From: an uncultured Phycisphaerales bacterium
Lineage (GTDB): Bacteria; Planctomycetota; Phycisphaerae; Sedimentisphaerales; Anaerohalosphaeraceae
Assembly (NCBI GenBank): GCA_937868095.1
Contig: CALMLO010000057.1
Coordinates: 1-64,000 of the forward strand
Direction of reading: 5' to 3'
DNA: 64,000 nt
Both the position numbers and the translations under genes were made by a program. Numbering within the stretch: position 1 is the stretch's first letter; each line of letters begins with the position of its first letter. The notes below the pieces were generated by a model that was not told where the DNA came from, did not search any database, and saw only the letters and a list, made by a program, of their open reading frames with translations. Positions 54,401 to 62,970 of this stretch are shown piece after piece.

Positions 54401-54633
54401 AAATGACGAAGCTGCACCGTCAAGAGGGAGCTCCAGCGAACCTCTTCGAGAAAGACGGCTGTTTGAGTTTTTTCCTCCAGATAATGCCGTATCTTCGATG
54501 CAAAAATCCAGTGGGAAAACAGGTAAAACAGGAGGATTCCCCCGACCAGAGCGCCCCCCGCCCATGCCAGCCCTTCTGCAACCCGAGCCGCCCATCGCAA
54601 AGGAAGCCATCGGATATGTGCTCTTTTTGTCAT
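51409..54633 (-). CDS. AsmA-like inner-membrane-anchored periplasmic protein, 1074 aa
   Basis: A cytoplasmic basic start and one membrane helix (EGLAWAGGALVGGILLFYLF, ~19-40) are followed by a very long beta-rich periplasmic part. The N-terminal segment (FLEEVRWSSLLTVQLRHLVL, then LVSVENAAVEVRYDAAAGKW) fits AsmA, and the C-terminal ~250 residues (GSCGGGRVLANLLLTMSEPF, DDVLFTDLFVEANLKGQ) fit the AsmA_2/TamB-like domain. Such proteins form lipid-carrying bridges between the membranes (AsmA, TamB, YhdP). With lpxB and the LptF/G genes it supports a full outer membrane. It is monocistronic. Confidence 0.82.
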   Translation of the reverse strand: MTKRAHIRWLPLRWAARVAEGLAWAGGALVGGILLFYLFSHWIFASKIRHYLEEKTQTAVFLEEVRWSSLLTVQLRHLVLAEDAQKPRETLILHVEQAECVLSLGELLRLRFQPRLVSVENAAVEVRYDAAAGKWNLGRFLPTGKKEAAAGPMPEVIIKSLRLRFLQVEEEKQQTLVSTDLQGHLRPAAGGYGVHLEAADGTFAGSRLEGLWKPRGSRGHLELAGRIQMPQTSVYGNRWNLEEMELSAAYDKERLSIERFSCGLGEGRVFIQGEISGPAGQKNLDVRLQLENLYLSPVSRPNAIVYSEPVLQMMAGGLERFLRRYRPEGTADASLQIQGSLADLAASQIKGVMVCRDISILDQKFPYRLEGIRGRIELTGRDLFLRDLQAHNGASEFTIVGQIRNFGPQGQIHLRVTSSRVLLTEEIKQALPEPLQQKWFEFAPAGQCGFDYQFVREKDAKPSYRAVIHLQGVHCLYDRYPYPLTNLTGTMVMEPNAVLLQDIRARPKEGQEIRIEGTIRGLESLSQVCDLRITAHRLSIDSTLRNTFRSPIRRILSEFEVDGRLDLDVQVKGVMKEDEPPLPAFSFQVEASRFLWKRFPLELKGVQIRGSAGDGKMEIQGAGLLPDGGGGQLVGHFWDTGKDPNQPAIRIAVTAEKMGIGPAFWQAMEQAGLCRGMLSLLRAEGTAKTAGSFCYNCPDNEPPMQAQPAATLQTQLTVYLKDGFLYEVPGGWQSGPAAGTLLIENRQLRLQDWKIRDVSLGEEWIEKLTPRWKAIAALKPSLKADVTVDLLEWNPDLLGLPQKLEGRVEIHQGGSEHLSVSGARGVLEGKLAWPATQGLPSGSGRFSLDSLEVMGRSLSLLEGNWTADPNSGVVNIRDIRGSCGGGRVLANLLLTMSEPFLQYEAEAMFEEIPIAWLLASEAQGRLRGAVDMRGKVDSPDDREGHITVEAEEMKIGRETLIGKLLMMMQLRQADDVLFTDLFVEANLKGQLVQCERVLLAGKNDVYQGQGHLNLENGKIQMALTAFGRRKGEKATLLTGLAENLGAALARVEISGTLSQPVITQIPLPLLPRPF

Positions 54634-54669
54634 CGGAAAAGCGGCACTCCATTTCGCGTGCGGGCGCGG

Positions 54670-55938
54670 CTATCGCAGCGCCTTATCCGCGATATCCCGA
54701 CGATAATAGGCGCCGTCAAAATGAATCATTTCGACGGCCTCGTAAGCGCGTTTTTTGGCCTCTGCAATGTTTGCTCCGAGGGCTGTGACCCCCAGCACAC
54801 GGCCTCCAGCCGTAACAATCTGTCCATCCTGTTCTGCTGTACCGGCATGAAAGACTTTGACATCTTTCAGATGAGCAACCCTGTCCAGCCCTGTAATAAC
54901 TTTTCCTTTTTCATAGGGACCCGGATAGCCGCCGGAAGCCATCACCACACAAACCGCCGGCCGCGGCTCCCATTCGAGGGTTACCTCCGAGAGCTGCTCC
55001 CGGCAGACCGCCTCGAATACTTCGAGCAGATCGCTTTTCATCCGCATCAGAATGGGCTGCGCCTCGGGGTCGCCAAATCGCACATTAAACTCGAGGACGC
55101 GCGGCCCGCCGGGTGTAATCATCAACCCCGCATAAAGCACCCCTTTATAAGGGGTTTCGTTGCGGTTCATTCCATCGACGATCGGCACGAGGATTTCGCG
55201 GACAATCTGGTCCATCATCTGCTCACTTACAATCGGGGCCGGGCTGTACGCTCCCATCCCGCCGGTGTTGGGGCCGGTATCTCCGTCCCCAATCGGCTTA
55301 TGATCCTGGGCACTTTCCATTACATAAATCGTCCGGCCGTCCACAAACGCCAGAATGGAGACCTCTTGTCCCAGCAGTTTATCTTCGACAACAATGGTGC
55401 TGCCGGCCGGGCCGAAGATTTTATCGACCATCAGCTTTTCAGCCGCCAGAATCCCTTCAGCAGGGTCATCGCACACAAATACCCCTTTGCCTTTGGCCAG
55501 GCCGGCCGCCTTGACCACCACCGGTTCATCACGGCTGGCAATATAAAGTTTGGCATCCTCAAAATTAGTGAAAATCCGTGCTTCGGCCGTGGGAATGCTG
55601 TTGGCTCGCATAATCTGCTTGGCAAAGGCCTTGTCGGCCTCCAGACGTGCCGCCTCCTGGGTGGGGCCAAACGCCCGGATACCTTCCGCTTCCAGACAGT
55701 CCACCAGGCCGGCCGCCAGCGGCTCTTCCGGGCCAACAACCACAAGGTCAATTCGCTTTTCTTTGGCAAATGCGGTCAGCGAGTCGATATCATTTTCGGC
55801 AATCCCAACATTCGTTCCAACCTCGGCTGTGCCGGGATTTCCTGGGGCAATATACAACTGCTTGAGTTTTTTGGATTGACTAAGTTTCCAGGCGATGGCA
55901 TGCTCCCGTCCCCCGCCGCCAACCAGCAAAATCTTCAT
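54670..55938 (-). CDS. purD: Phosphoribosylamine-glycine ligase
   Basis: This ATP-grasp enzyme of purine synthesis (GAR synthetase) has 422 residues from the ATG at 55938 (GGGAGA upstream). MKILLVGGGGREHAIAWKLS, YIAPGNPGTAE, VVGPEEPLAAGLVDCLEAEG, the ATP-grasp loop VVKAAGLAKGKGVFVCDD and the Mg site VLEFNVRFGDPEAQP are all canonical. The gene stands between the AsmA-like gene and gph, with no other purine genes near. Confidence 0.96.
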   Translation of the reverse strand: MKILLVGGGGREHAIAWKLSQSKKLKQLYIAPGNPGTAEVGTNVGIAENDIDSLTAFAKEKRIDLVVVGPEEPLAAGLVDCLEAEGIRAFGPTQEAARLEADKAFAKQIMRANSIPTAEARIFTNFEDAKLYIASRDEPVVVKAAGLAKGKGVFVCDDPAEGILAAEKLMVDKIFGPAGSTIVVEDKLLGQEVSILAFVDGRTIYVMESAQDHKPIGDGDTGPNTGGMGAYSPAPIVSEQMMDQIVREILVPIVDGMNRNETPYKGVLYAGLMITPGGPRVLEFNVRFGDPEAQPILMRMKSDLLEVFEAVCREQLSEVTLEWEPRPAVCVVMASGGYPGPYEKGKVITGLDRVAHLKDVKVFHAGTAEQDGQIVTAGGRVLGVTALGANIAEAKKRAYEAVEMIHFDGAYYRRDIADKALR

Positions 55939-56062
55939 ACAATCTCCCATATTTTCGAGCGTACTTTTCTAATTCGCCGGCCAGCACTCTACCAAAAAGG
56001 CCCTCTTGGGACAAGATTTTCCTTGGGTTTGGCTGGGCTGGACCGCCGGCGGCAGAAAACAA

Positions 56063-56710
56063 TCAGCAGACCAGTTCGAGAATCTCTGTCGGATGGGTCA
56101 GAATCCGCCTGGCTCCGGCCTGCCGGAGAACCTCCGGTGAGCGAAAGCCCCAGCCGGCTCCAATGGCTTCGAGCCCTGCGGCTTGTGCGGTGAACACGTC
56201 AATATCACTGTCGCCAATCAGAACCGCCTGCTGCGGCTCCAGAGACAGGGCTTCGAGAGCGGCTAAGGCCATGTCCGGTGCAGGTTTCGGCTGAAAATGG
56301 TCGGACATCCCGCAAATGAAGTCAAAAGTGCCTTTGCCGAAATAATACTCGACAATCTTGACCGTTTGGGGATGGTTTTTGTTGGAAATCACCGCCAGAC
56401 GGATTCCCTTCTGCTTCAAAACAGGCAAAACCTTATCGAAACCGTCGTAAGGGCGGCTTTTCTGAAGGCAGTGCTGATCGTAATACTGCATCATCAAGGT
56501 GCGCAGTGTTTCCGTCAGGTCTTCGCGGCCGGGCGGCAGGGCACGACGGGCAAACTCATGCGTTCCATAGCCAATCATTTGTCGGCAGGACTCGGTTGTA
56601 TGCGTCGGCAGATTCAGCTGACGAAGCGCCCAATTCATTGCATCCGTCAAGTCCTCGAGCGTATCAACAAGTGTCCCGTCTAAATCAAAAAGAATTCCTT
56701 TGTATTTCAT
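56063..56710 (-). CDS. gph: HAD-family phosphatase, phosphoglycolate phosphatase-like
   Basis: The 215 residues have a complete HAD set: motif I GILFDLDGTLVDTLEDL, motif II LAVISNKNHP, motif III/IV in FQPKPAPDMALAALEAL and AVLIGDSDIDVFTAQAAGL. The cap domain (residues 15-80) is of Gph type. Phosphoglycolate is the usual substrate, removing 2-phosphoglycolate from DNA repair, but the group is promiscuous. It is followed by a divergent gene 215 bp away. Confidence 0.88.
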   Translation of the reverse strand: MKYKGILFDLDGTLVDTLEDLTDAMNWALRQLNLPTHTTESCRQMIGYGTHEFARRALPPGREDLTETLRTLMMQYYDQHCLQKSRPYDGFDKVLPVLKQKGIRLAVISNKNHPQTVKIVEYYFGKGTFDFICGMSDHFQPKPAPDMALAALEALSLEPQQAVLIGDSDIDVFTAQAAGLEAIGAGWGFRSPEVLRQAGARRILTHPTEILELVC

Positions 56711-56925
56711 AGGGACAGATTGAACAGCCCATTCAGGGAAAAGTCAATCGTTCCTTTCCGCGTTCGGCATCTCCCAATCGTTTTGACATCTCCGAGGGGA
56801 AAGATTTTTGCAGGAAGGTTTCAAAGCAGGGGAACTGGGTTCCAGCCCCTGGGCCTATTAAAAACGCTTGAATCCCCCGCCATTTCCGATAAGATAACAA
56901 TCCGGTCAGAACAGCAGAGGAAACC

Positions 56926-58416
56926 ATGGTTATGAATGACGTTCAGGAACTCATCCGGCTTGTTCAAGGAGGCGTCAGCTGTCTGTCCATCGTTACGCAC
57001 GAAGAGCATCAAGCCCTGGAAGTCATTCGGAAAGCCGCCCAGGAACTCGGCTGGAAGATGCGGATTTGGTCGGCCGGGCGAGGCACTCGCGACGGTTTGT
57101 TTGCTGTTCTGGACCGCACGGAAAACCCAACCCCCGACGAGGGGCTTCAGGAGTTCTGCCGTCTGCCTTCGCATACTTTCTGCGTTGCGCTCGATTTAGG
57201 CAAACATCTTCAGTCCCATCTGATTCTTCGGATGCTGCGGGATGCGATCTATCGAATCGAGCTCAACCAAAGCATGCTGGTGCTTATTGACAGCGAGGAC
57301 TGTCTGCCGGGTTCGATTCGGAGCTGCAGCCGGCGATTTGAACTGTCTTTGCCGAGTGCCGAAGAACTTGAAAATATATTTCGCAACACTCTCCGCCAGA
57401 TTCGCAATAAAACTCCTCTCGAAATTGGTCTAAGCAAAGAAGGGCTGGAGGCCATCATTCGGAACCTGCGGGGGCTTTCCATTCGTCAGGCCCGTCAGCT
57501 TCTTCAAGAGGTCGCCGCGGCCGACCGACGGCTGGATGATGAAGATGTTAACCGAATTATTGCCGGAAAACGTGCTCTTATTGAAGCCGACCGGCTGCTC
57601 GAATCTGTCGAAACTCCTCTGACGATGGACGAAATCGGCGGGATGGGAAATCTTAAAAAATGGCTGTCTGCGCGGAAAAAGGCCTTCAGCAAGGAAGCAG
57701 CCGAATTTGGTCTGACGCCGCCGCGGGGGATTCTGATTCTTGGGGTGCAGGGCGCCGGCAAAAGTCTGTGCGCCAAAGCCATCGCAGCGGCCTGGCGTCA
57801 GCCGCTGTTTCGTCTGGACTGCGGGGTACTCTATAATAAATACATCGGCGAATCGGAACACAATCTGCGGACAGCGCTGCGTCAAATCGAAGCGATGTCG
57901 CCGGCCATCCTCTGGATTGATGAGATCGAAAAGGCCTTTGCATCCGCCGCCAGCCAAAGCAGCGACGGCGGATTGAGCAAGCGAATGTTCGCCACGCTGC
58001 TGACGTGGATGCAGGAGCATAAACAGCCGGTCTTTCTCGTAGCCACCGCCAACGACATTGAAGCCCTGCCGCCGGAACTGCTGCGGAAGGGACGGTTTGA
58101 CGAAATCTTCTTTGTTGGTCTTCCGGATAAAAAAACCCGACGTGAAATCTTTGCCATTCATCTGAAAAAACGCAAACGCGATCCGAAACAATTTGATTTG
58201 GATGCGCTGGCTGAGGCCGCCGAGGGATTCAGCGGCTCGGAAATTGAACAGGCGGTCATTGCGGCTCTCCACGAGGCCTTCAGCAAAGGAAGCGAACTGG
58301 ATATGGAAACACTGCTCCGCCTTGTTCGAAGCAGCGTGCCTTTGTCGGTTACCATGCGGGAACGAATCGAAGCCCTTTATCAATGGGCTCAGGGACGCGT
58401 GATTTGGGCAGACTGA
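56926..58416 (+). CDS. Ycf46-like AAA+ ATPase
   Basis: A 496-residue protein. Residues ~1-220 form the degenerate N-terminal AAA-like part seen in Ycf46; the second half is a classical AAA module with Walker A GVQGAGKS (273-280), Walker [12 protein letters not shown] (328-338), sensor [20 protein letters not shown] with the Arg-finger region, and the lid [18 protein letters not shown]. Cyanobacterial and chloroplast Ycf46 is linked to inorganic-carbon use. The gene overlaps nothing but is followed 1 bp later by acylphosphatase on the same strand. Confidence 0.85.
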   Translation: MVMNDVQELIRLVQGGVSCLSIVTHEEHQALEVIRKAAQELGWKMRIWSAGRGTRDGLFAVLDRTENPTPDEGLQEFCRLPSHTFCVALDLGKHLQSHLILRMLRDAIYRIELNQSMLVLIDSEDCLPGSIRSCSRRFELSLPSAEELENIFRNTLRQIRNKTPLEIGLSKEGLEAIIRNLRGLSIRQARQLLQEVAAADRRLDDEDVNRIIAGKRALIEADRLLESVETPLTMDEIGGMGNLKKWLSARKKAFSKEAAEFGLTPPRGILILGVQGAGKSLCAKAIAAAWRQPLFRLDCGVLYNKYIGESEHNLRTALRQIEAMSPAILWIDEIEKAFASAASQSSDGGLSKRMFATLLTWMQEHKQPVFLVATANDIEALPPELLRKGRFDEIFFVGLPDKKTRREIFAIHLKKRKRDPKQFDLDALAEAAEGFSGSEIEQAVIAALHEAFSKGSELDMETLLRLVRSSVPLSVTMRERIEALYQWAQGRVIWAD

Positions 58417-58417
58417 A

Positions 58418-58693
58418 ATGGAACCTTCGGCCAAGCATGTAATTTTCTTCGGACGAGTGCAAGGAGTCGGATTCCGCTATACCGCCCGACGAATCGCTGA
58501 ACGGTACAACCTGACCGGCTGGGTAAAAAATCTGCCGGATGGAACCGTCGAAGGTGTTTTTCAGGGCAGGCCGGAGGCCATTGAGGGCTGTCTGGAGGAA
58601 TTGAGGGAGACCTTCAGCGACTATCTGCGGGATATGGAAATTACGCCGATGGTTTATAACCCGAACCTGACTGATTTTCGAATCCGGTTTTGA
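58418..58693 (+). CDS. acyP: Acylphosphatase
   Basis: A small enzyme, 91 residues, that hydrolyses acyl phosphates. The catalytic Arg lies in [13 protein letters not shown], and the Asn in [17 protein letters not shown]. It begins 1 bp after the AAA ATPase stop, so the pair is one transcript. Confidence 0.95.
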   Translation: MEPSAKHVIFFGRVQGVGFRYTARRIAERYNLTGWVKNLPDGTVEGVFQGRPEAIEGCLEELRETFSDYLRDMEITPMVYNPNLTDFRIRF

Positions 58694-58702
58694 CGGCCGG
58701 CG

Positions 58703-59152
58703 TTAAAAAAGGCGTTTGCTGTCGAGGAGTATGGTTACCGGTCCGTCCTGAAGGCAGTCGATTTCCATCCGCTCTGCAAAGATTCCTGTCTCCACCGGCA
58801 CATTCATGCTCCGCAGGGCGGCAATCAGCTGTTCATACCCCTGGCGGGCCTGTTCGGCTTTGGCAGCGGCGGTAAAATCGGGGCGCCGCCCCCGCCGGCA
58901 ATCGCCATACAGCGTAAACTGACTGATGAGCAGAATCCCTCCGCCAGCCTGCTGAACATCCAGATTCATCCGTCCGGCGGCATCCTCAAAAATCCGCAGA
59001 TGAGCAATTTTGTCCGCCAGATACGCTGTATCGGCCGCTGCATCGTCCGGACTTATCCCGACAAATACCAAAAGCCCTTTTTGAATCTGTCCGCTCACCT
59101 GTCCATTTACGCGGCAGACAGCTTGCAGAACCCGCTGAACCACGGCACGCAT
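58703..59152 (-). CDS. dtd: D-aminoacyl-tRNA deacylase
   Basis: Dtd removes D-amino acids from mischarged tRNA. From the ATG at 59152 the protein has 149 residues. The catalytic Ser-Gln is in LLISQFTLYGDCRRGRRPDF, MRAVVQRVLQAVCRVNGQVS is the normal start, and the Gly-cisPro motif region (MNVPVETGIFAERMEI) is present. It converges on acyP with 9 bp between the stops. Confidence 0.95.
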   Translation of the reverse strand: MRAVVQRVLQAVCRVNGQVSGQIQKGLLVFVGISPDDAAADTAYLADKIAHLRIFEDAAGRMNLDVQQAGGGILLISQFTLYGDCRRGRRPDFTAAAKAEQARQGYEQLIAALRSMNVPVETGIFAERMEIDCLQDGPVTILLDSKRLF

Positions 59153-59253
59153 TTCGTTCTCCCGATGAAGAAATTGCCAGACAGAATATCGAACTGCAAA
59201 GGAAGAAACAAGCCCCGGCCCACATACTCTTTGGAAAACGGGCCGGCTGCCGG

Positions 59254-60312
59254 TTATGAGCCGTTCGGCTGAAGTCCGCTCAGAAGAACATAAATGCGAA
59301 GACAATCGCCGTCATCTTCGTACATCCCCCGGTGCACCCTCGCCCGTCCGAGCAAGGCGGTAAACACATCAAAGCCGTAATGAAGGATTTCCGGCAGTCC
59401 CGGGACATGAGCCATCATTTCTGTTTGGCCCACCATTAAACAGGCCGCTGCCTGGGTTTGCTTTAGATTGTACCTGCCTCCCTGCGTGCTTTGGTCAAGG
59501 GCCTCTCGAACGGCCTGGGATACACGGCAGCGGTCGGGCTGTCCCTGCAGCCGGCTTTGTCCCATTCCTATCCAGCCGCCAGCAGTGAGTACATCCAGAT
59601 AATCCATCGAATCAAAACTCAGATACGGTGTTGGTTTTGCACTGAGCTGATTGAACAGGGCGAATAATTCAGCAGTCCGGCGAATGGATGCTGAATCGGT
59701 GTGTTTTCGCTTCTGCCCAAGACCGCCGGCACAAGCCGCCACCTTGGGCAGGATGTCCGCCGGCACTTCGGCTCGCAGAGGACCAGTCCGGCCGCCGGCG
59801 TGCAGCAGAAAAAGGCCGCTTGTTCGCTGACGAAGACGAGAGTTGAGCAGACGTGCATAGCTGCTGAGCAAATCCATCACGGATGGGAATAAGGCCGCCC
59901 CTTCCGGCTCTTCTTCGGACAGGCAAAGCATCGGAAAATCGAGCTGCTCGCCGAATATTTCTTCCATCCGCCCGAATAAATCGTGTCCGACAGTCCGTCG
60001 AGAAGAGGTTTCCTTCCCGAATCGAATTCGTTTGGACAATCCGCCGGGCCACAGGCATTTTTGCCGTTCAGGCAGATGCAGCCGTTCGAGATGTTCTTCA
60101 TCGGAACCGACCGCGATGACTTTTTCATAGCCGAGATGGTAAAACCATTCAGCCAGCCGGCTGCCGAGCGGCCCTACCCCAACCCATCCAAATTGAACCG
60201 AGCCGATCGGAAGCCGGCCCAATTCCGGCTCGGCGGGCGGTTCAAACCATTCCAATTCCAACTCCGGAATCATCGTCTGCTCACTCCGCAACGGTTGGTT
60301 GTCTGCTGTCAT
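59254..60312 (-). CDS. Divergent FtsZ-like (tubulin superfamily) protein with degenerate GTP site
   Basis: The 352 residues align by order of motifs with FtsZ. FGWVGVGPLG (41-50) matches the first Gly-rich loop, KVIAVGSDEEHLERL (64-78) the NTDAQAL strand, SFDSMDYLDVLTAGGWIGMG (232-251) the T7-loop NLDFADVKTVM---GLAMMG region, AAACLMVGQTEMMAHVP (288-304) the GVLVNITGG strand, and DDGDCLRIYVLLSG (333-346) the last strand. The tubulin signature GGGTGTG, expected near 124-150, reads MLCLSEEEPEGAA, so the GTP-binding loop is lost. Upstream is AAGGAA then the ATG. It stands alone with no division genes nearby. It may be a non-GTPase filament or a scaffold left in a lineage without canonical FtsZ division. 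The family call is by motif order, so moderate. Confidence 0.7.
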   Translation of the reverse strand: MTADNQPLRSEQTMIPELELEWFEPPAEPELGRLPIGSVQFGWVGVGPLGSRLAEWFYHLGYEKVIAVGSDEEHLERLHLPERQKCLWPGGLSKRIRFGKETSSRRTVGHDLFGRMEEIFGEQLDFPMLCLSEEEPEGAALFPSVMDLLSSYARLLNSRLRQRTSGLFLLHAGGRTGPLRAEVPADILPKVAACAGGLGQKRKHTDSASIRRTAELFALFNQLSAKPTPYLSFDSMDYLDVLTAGGWIGMGQSRLQGQPDRCRVSQAVREALDQSTQGGRYNLKQTQAAACLMVGQTEMMAHVPGLPEILHYGFDVFTALLGRARVHRGMYEDDGDCLRIYVLLSGLQPNGS

Positions 60313-60546
60313 CCTTTCGGTTCCTTTTCTATTCTGTTTCTTGACAAATTAGAGGGATTCTGTCCAAATCCTCAAGAACAGAGTCTGCTTCTTTTGAACA
60401 ATCGGCCAAAAAAGGAAGGCGGATAACCGCAATTTCTGTGGGCAGGCGGACAAAGAGCTTAGGGGCGCGTCCAATCGTCCGATAAAAGTGCTTCCCAGAC
60501 GCCAGATGTTAAATACATCGCCAGCAAAAAGTCAGAACTTCCGGCC

Positions 60547-61335
60547 CTAACTTGCCGGGAGATTAGACAAAGATACATTCACGCCTTTTCGGCTCAGATA
60601 ACGCTTTAATTCGGGAATGTCAATCAAATGAAAATGAAATACCGAAGCGGCCAGCAGGATAGAGGCGCCGGCCTCGACGGCCTGATAAAAATGCTCCATC
60701 GTGCCGGCCCCGCCGGAGGCCACTACTTCTGCTGAACAATGCTCAGCGATGGCCTTAATCAGGGGCAATTCATAGCCGGTCTTGGCGCCGTCGGCGGCTT
60801 TGCTGGTGGGCAAAATCACCGACACCCCAAAACCGTCCACGCGCCTGGCCCATTCCACTGCATCAGCCCCGGTTGCTGTGCGTCCGCCGTCGATATAGAC
60901 TTCATAGCCGGAAGGCAAACGAGGATTTCTATCCACATCAATCGCCACCGTCACTCGCTGGGGGCCAAACTTTTTGACCATTTCCTCAATCACCGACGGC
61001 CGGCGAAAGGCCGCACTGCTGACGGAAATTTTATCAGCCCCTGCCTCGAGCACGGCTTCTGCTGAAGCGGCATCGGCAATTCCGCCGCCGACGGTGAAGG
61101 GCACTGTTACCACCTGAGCAACCCGCCGAACCACTTCCAAAAGGGTGGGACGATTTTCAACGGTGGCGGTGATGTCCAGCAGCGCCAGTTCATCGGCGCC
61201 GGCAGCACAATAGGCCTGTGCACAGGCAGCGGGATCGCCGGCATCCTGAATATTCGTAAAGTGAACGCCTTTAACTACTCTTCCATTCTGCATGTCCAGG
61301 CAAGGCATAATGCGAACGGGTTTGTTCATTTTCAT
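60547..61335 (-). CDS. hisF: Imidazole glycerol phosphate synthase subunit HisF
   Basis: HisF is the cyclase half of the enzyme that makes imidazole glycerol phosphate, working with HisH. RIMPCLDMQNGRVVKGVHF carries the first catalytic Asp and VTVAIDVDRNPRL the second; VVTVPFTVGGGIADAASA, GADKISVSSAAF and VVASGGAGTMEHFYQAV bind phosphate and complete the barrel. At 262 residues it is normal. ADGAKTGYELPL replaces the usual DRDGTKNGYDL. hisH is not adjacent. Confidence 0.93.
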   Translation of the reverse strand: MKMNKPVRIMPCLDMQNGRVVKGVHFTNIQDAGDPAACAQAYCAAGADELALLDITATVENRPTLLEVVRRVAQVVTVPFTVGGGIADAASAEAVLEAGADKISVSSAAFRRPSVIEEMVKKFGPQRVTVAIDVDRNPRLPSGYEVYIDGGRTATGADAVEWARRVDGFGVSVILPTSKAADGAKTGYELPLIKAIAEHCSAEVVASGGAGTMEHFYQAVEAGASILLAASVFHFHLIDIPELKRYLSRKGVNVSLSNLPAS

Positions 61336-61362
61336 TTCCTATCTTTAAAAACGTTTTTTCTG

Positions 61363-62889
61363 CTACAGTTTGCGGTCCAGTTTTCGATAACCGACGGCTT
61401 CGGCAATGTGAGCCGGCTGAATGGATTCGGAGCCCTCCAGGTCTGCAATGGTACGGGCCACTTTGCAGATTTTATCGTGAGCCCGTGCTGAAAGAGCAAA
61501 CTCCGCCATCGCCTGGCGAAGCAGCATTTCCGAGGTGGAATCGAGCTCGCAGAACTTTTCTACCTGCTTGTGCCCCATCATGGCGTTGGTCATAAACAGA
61601 TGTCCGAACCGCTGTCGCTGAATCCGGCGTGCCTGCTGCACCCGCGAGCGAATCTGCTCGGAAGAATCGCCGTTCTGCCGGGAGCGCAGTTTGCGAAACT
61701 CCACCAGCGGCACATCAATATGAATATCCATCCGGTCCATCAGCGGGCCGGAGATTTTGGCCATGTATCGCTCAATCTGAGTCGGCGTGCAGCGGCACCG
61801 CCGCATTCCCGTGCTGAAATAGCCGCAGGGGCAGGGATTCATCGCCGCAATCAGAATAAACCTTGCCGGAAAACGAAGTGTCCCTTTGGCACGAGAGACG
61901 GTAACCTGTCCTTCCTCAAGCGGCTGACGAATCATCTCGAGCACGTGGCGGGGAAACTCCGCAAACTCATCAAGAAAGAGGATGCCGTGATGAGCCAGCG
62001 ACAATTCCCCCGGTCGGGGATGGGTTCCGCCGCCGACCAGCGACGGCCCGGAAGCCGTATGATGAGGGGCCCGCACGGGGCGGGTGGCAATCAATGCCTT
62101 GTCTTTGGGAAGAAGGCCGACGGAAGAATAAATCTGCGTGGTCTCCAGCGACTCCGGCAGGGTCATCGGCGGAAGGATGGTAGCCATTCGCTGCGCCAGC
62201 ATTGTCTTGCCGGCGCCGGGCGGCCCAATCATAATCAGATTATGCCCGCCGGCAGCGGCAATCGTCAGCGCCCGCTTGACTGACTCCTGCCCTTTGACAT
62301 CGGAAAAGTCCACCTCATAGGCGCCGCATTCCTGAAAAAGCATCTCCAAATCCACCGTCGTCGGCTCCATCGGCAGCTGGGCAGTCAGCAAGGCAGCCGT
62401 CTGGGCCAGCGAGCCGACCGGATAAACCTCGATGCCTTTTACGACAGCCGCCTCCTGAGCATTATCGAGGGGAACAATCATCTTTGTAAAACCAGCGGCG
62501 GCCGCCGTCATTGCCATACTCAAGACGCCGTTCACAGGCCGTACCCGCCCATCGAGGGCCAGTTCTCCAATTACCACATACCCCCGCAGTGTTTCCGGCT
62601 GCAAAGCACCGCCGCAGGCCAAAATACCGAGGGCAATCGGCAAATCAAAAGCCGGGCCGACCTTTTTGACATCGGCCGGCGCCAAGTTCACCAGAGACTG
62701 CGTATCCGGCCAGCGAAAACCGGAATTGATAATGGCGCTGCGAACTCGCTCGATGCTCTCTTTGACAGCTGTATCCGGAAGCCCCACAATCACCGGCCGC
62801 TCAAAGCCGCCCCGAGAGACATCCACCTCCACTTCACAGAGAATGCCTTCTATTCCCTCGACCGTAACCGAATACACTCTCGACAGCAT
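61363..62889 (-). CDS. YifB/ComM-family Mg-chelatase-like AAA ATPase
   Basis: A 508-residue AAA+ protein. The N-terminal ChlI-like domain starts MLSRVYSVTVEGIEG and has FERPVIVGLPDTAVKES; the AAA core has IGPPGAGKTMLAQRMATILP and GILFLDEFAEF; the C-terminal domain has ALSARAHDKICKVARTIADL. In naturally competent bacteria ComM is the helicase that aids integration of taken-up DNA. The zinc-like Cys set is in NPCPCGYFSTGMRRCRCTP. It is 28 bp upstream of hisF on the same strand and may be cotranscribed. Confidence 0.93.
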   Translation of the reverse strand: MLSRVYSVTVEGIEGILCEVEVDVSRGGFERPVIVGLPDTAVKESIERVRSAIINSGFRWPDTQSLVNLAPADVKKVGPAFDLPIALGILACGGALQPETLRGYVVIGELALDGRVRPVNGVLSMAMTAAAAGFTKMIVPLDNAQEAAVVKGIEVYPVGSLAQTAALLTAQLPMEPTTVDLEMLFQECGAYEVDFSDVKGQESVKRALTIAAAGGHNLIMIGPPGAGKTMLAQRMATILPPMTLPESLETTQIYSSVGLLPKDKALIATRPVRAPHHTASGPSLVGGGTHPRPGELSLAHHGILFLDEFAEFPRHVLEMIRQPLEEGQVTVSRAKGTLRFPARFILIAAMNPCPCGYFSTGMRRCRCTPTQIERYMAKISGPLMDRMDIHIDVPLVEFRKLRSRQNGDSSEQIRSRVQQARRIQRQRFGHLFMTNAMMGHKQVEKFCELDSTSEMLLRQAMAEFALSARAHDKICKVARTIADLEGSESIQPAHIAEAVGYRKLDRKL

Positions 62890-62970
62890 ACCAAGACTCC
62901 TCTCTTTACGCCGTTTCTTCCCTGAGATAAAAGAAGCAGTATAGCCGTCGAAAAGGAAGGACGCAATGGT

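Noticed and set aside
54352..56193. 613-codon plus-strand open frame
   Set aside because: It is antisense to purD and gph; the translation is low-quality with no family pattern.
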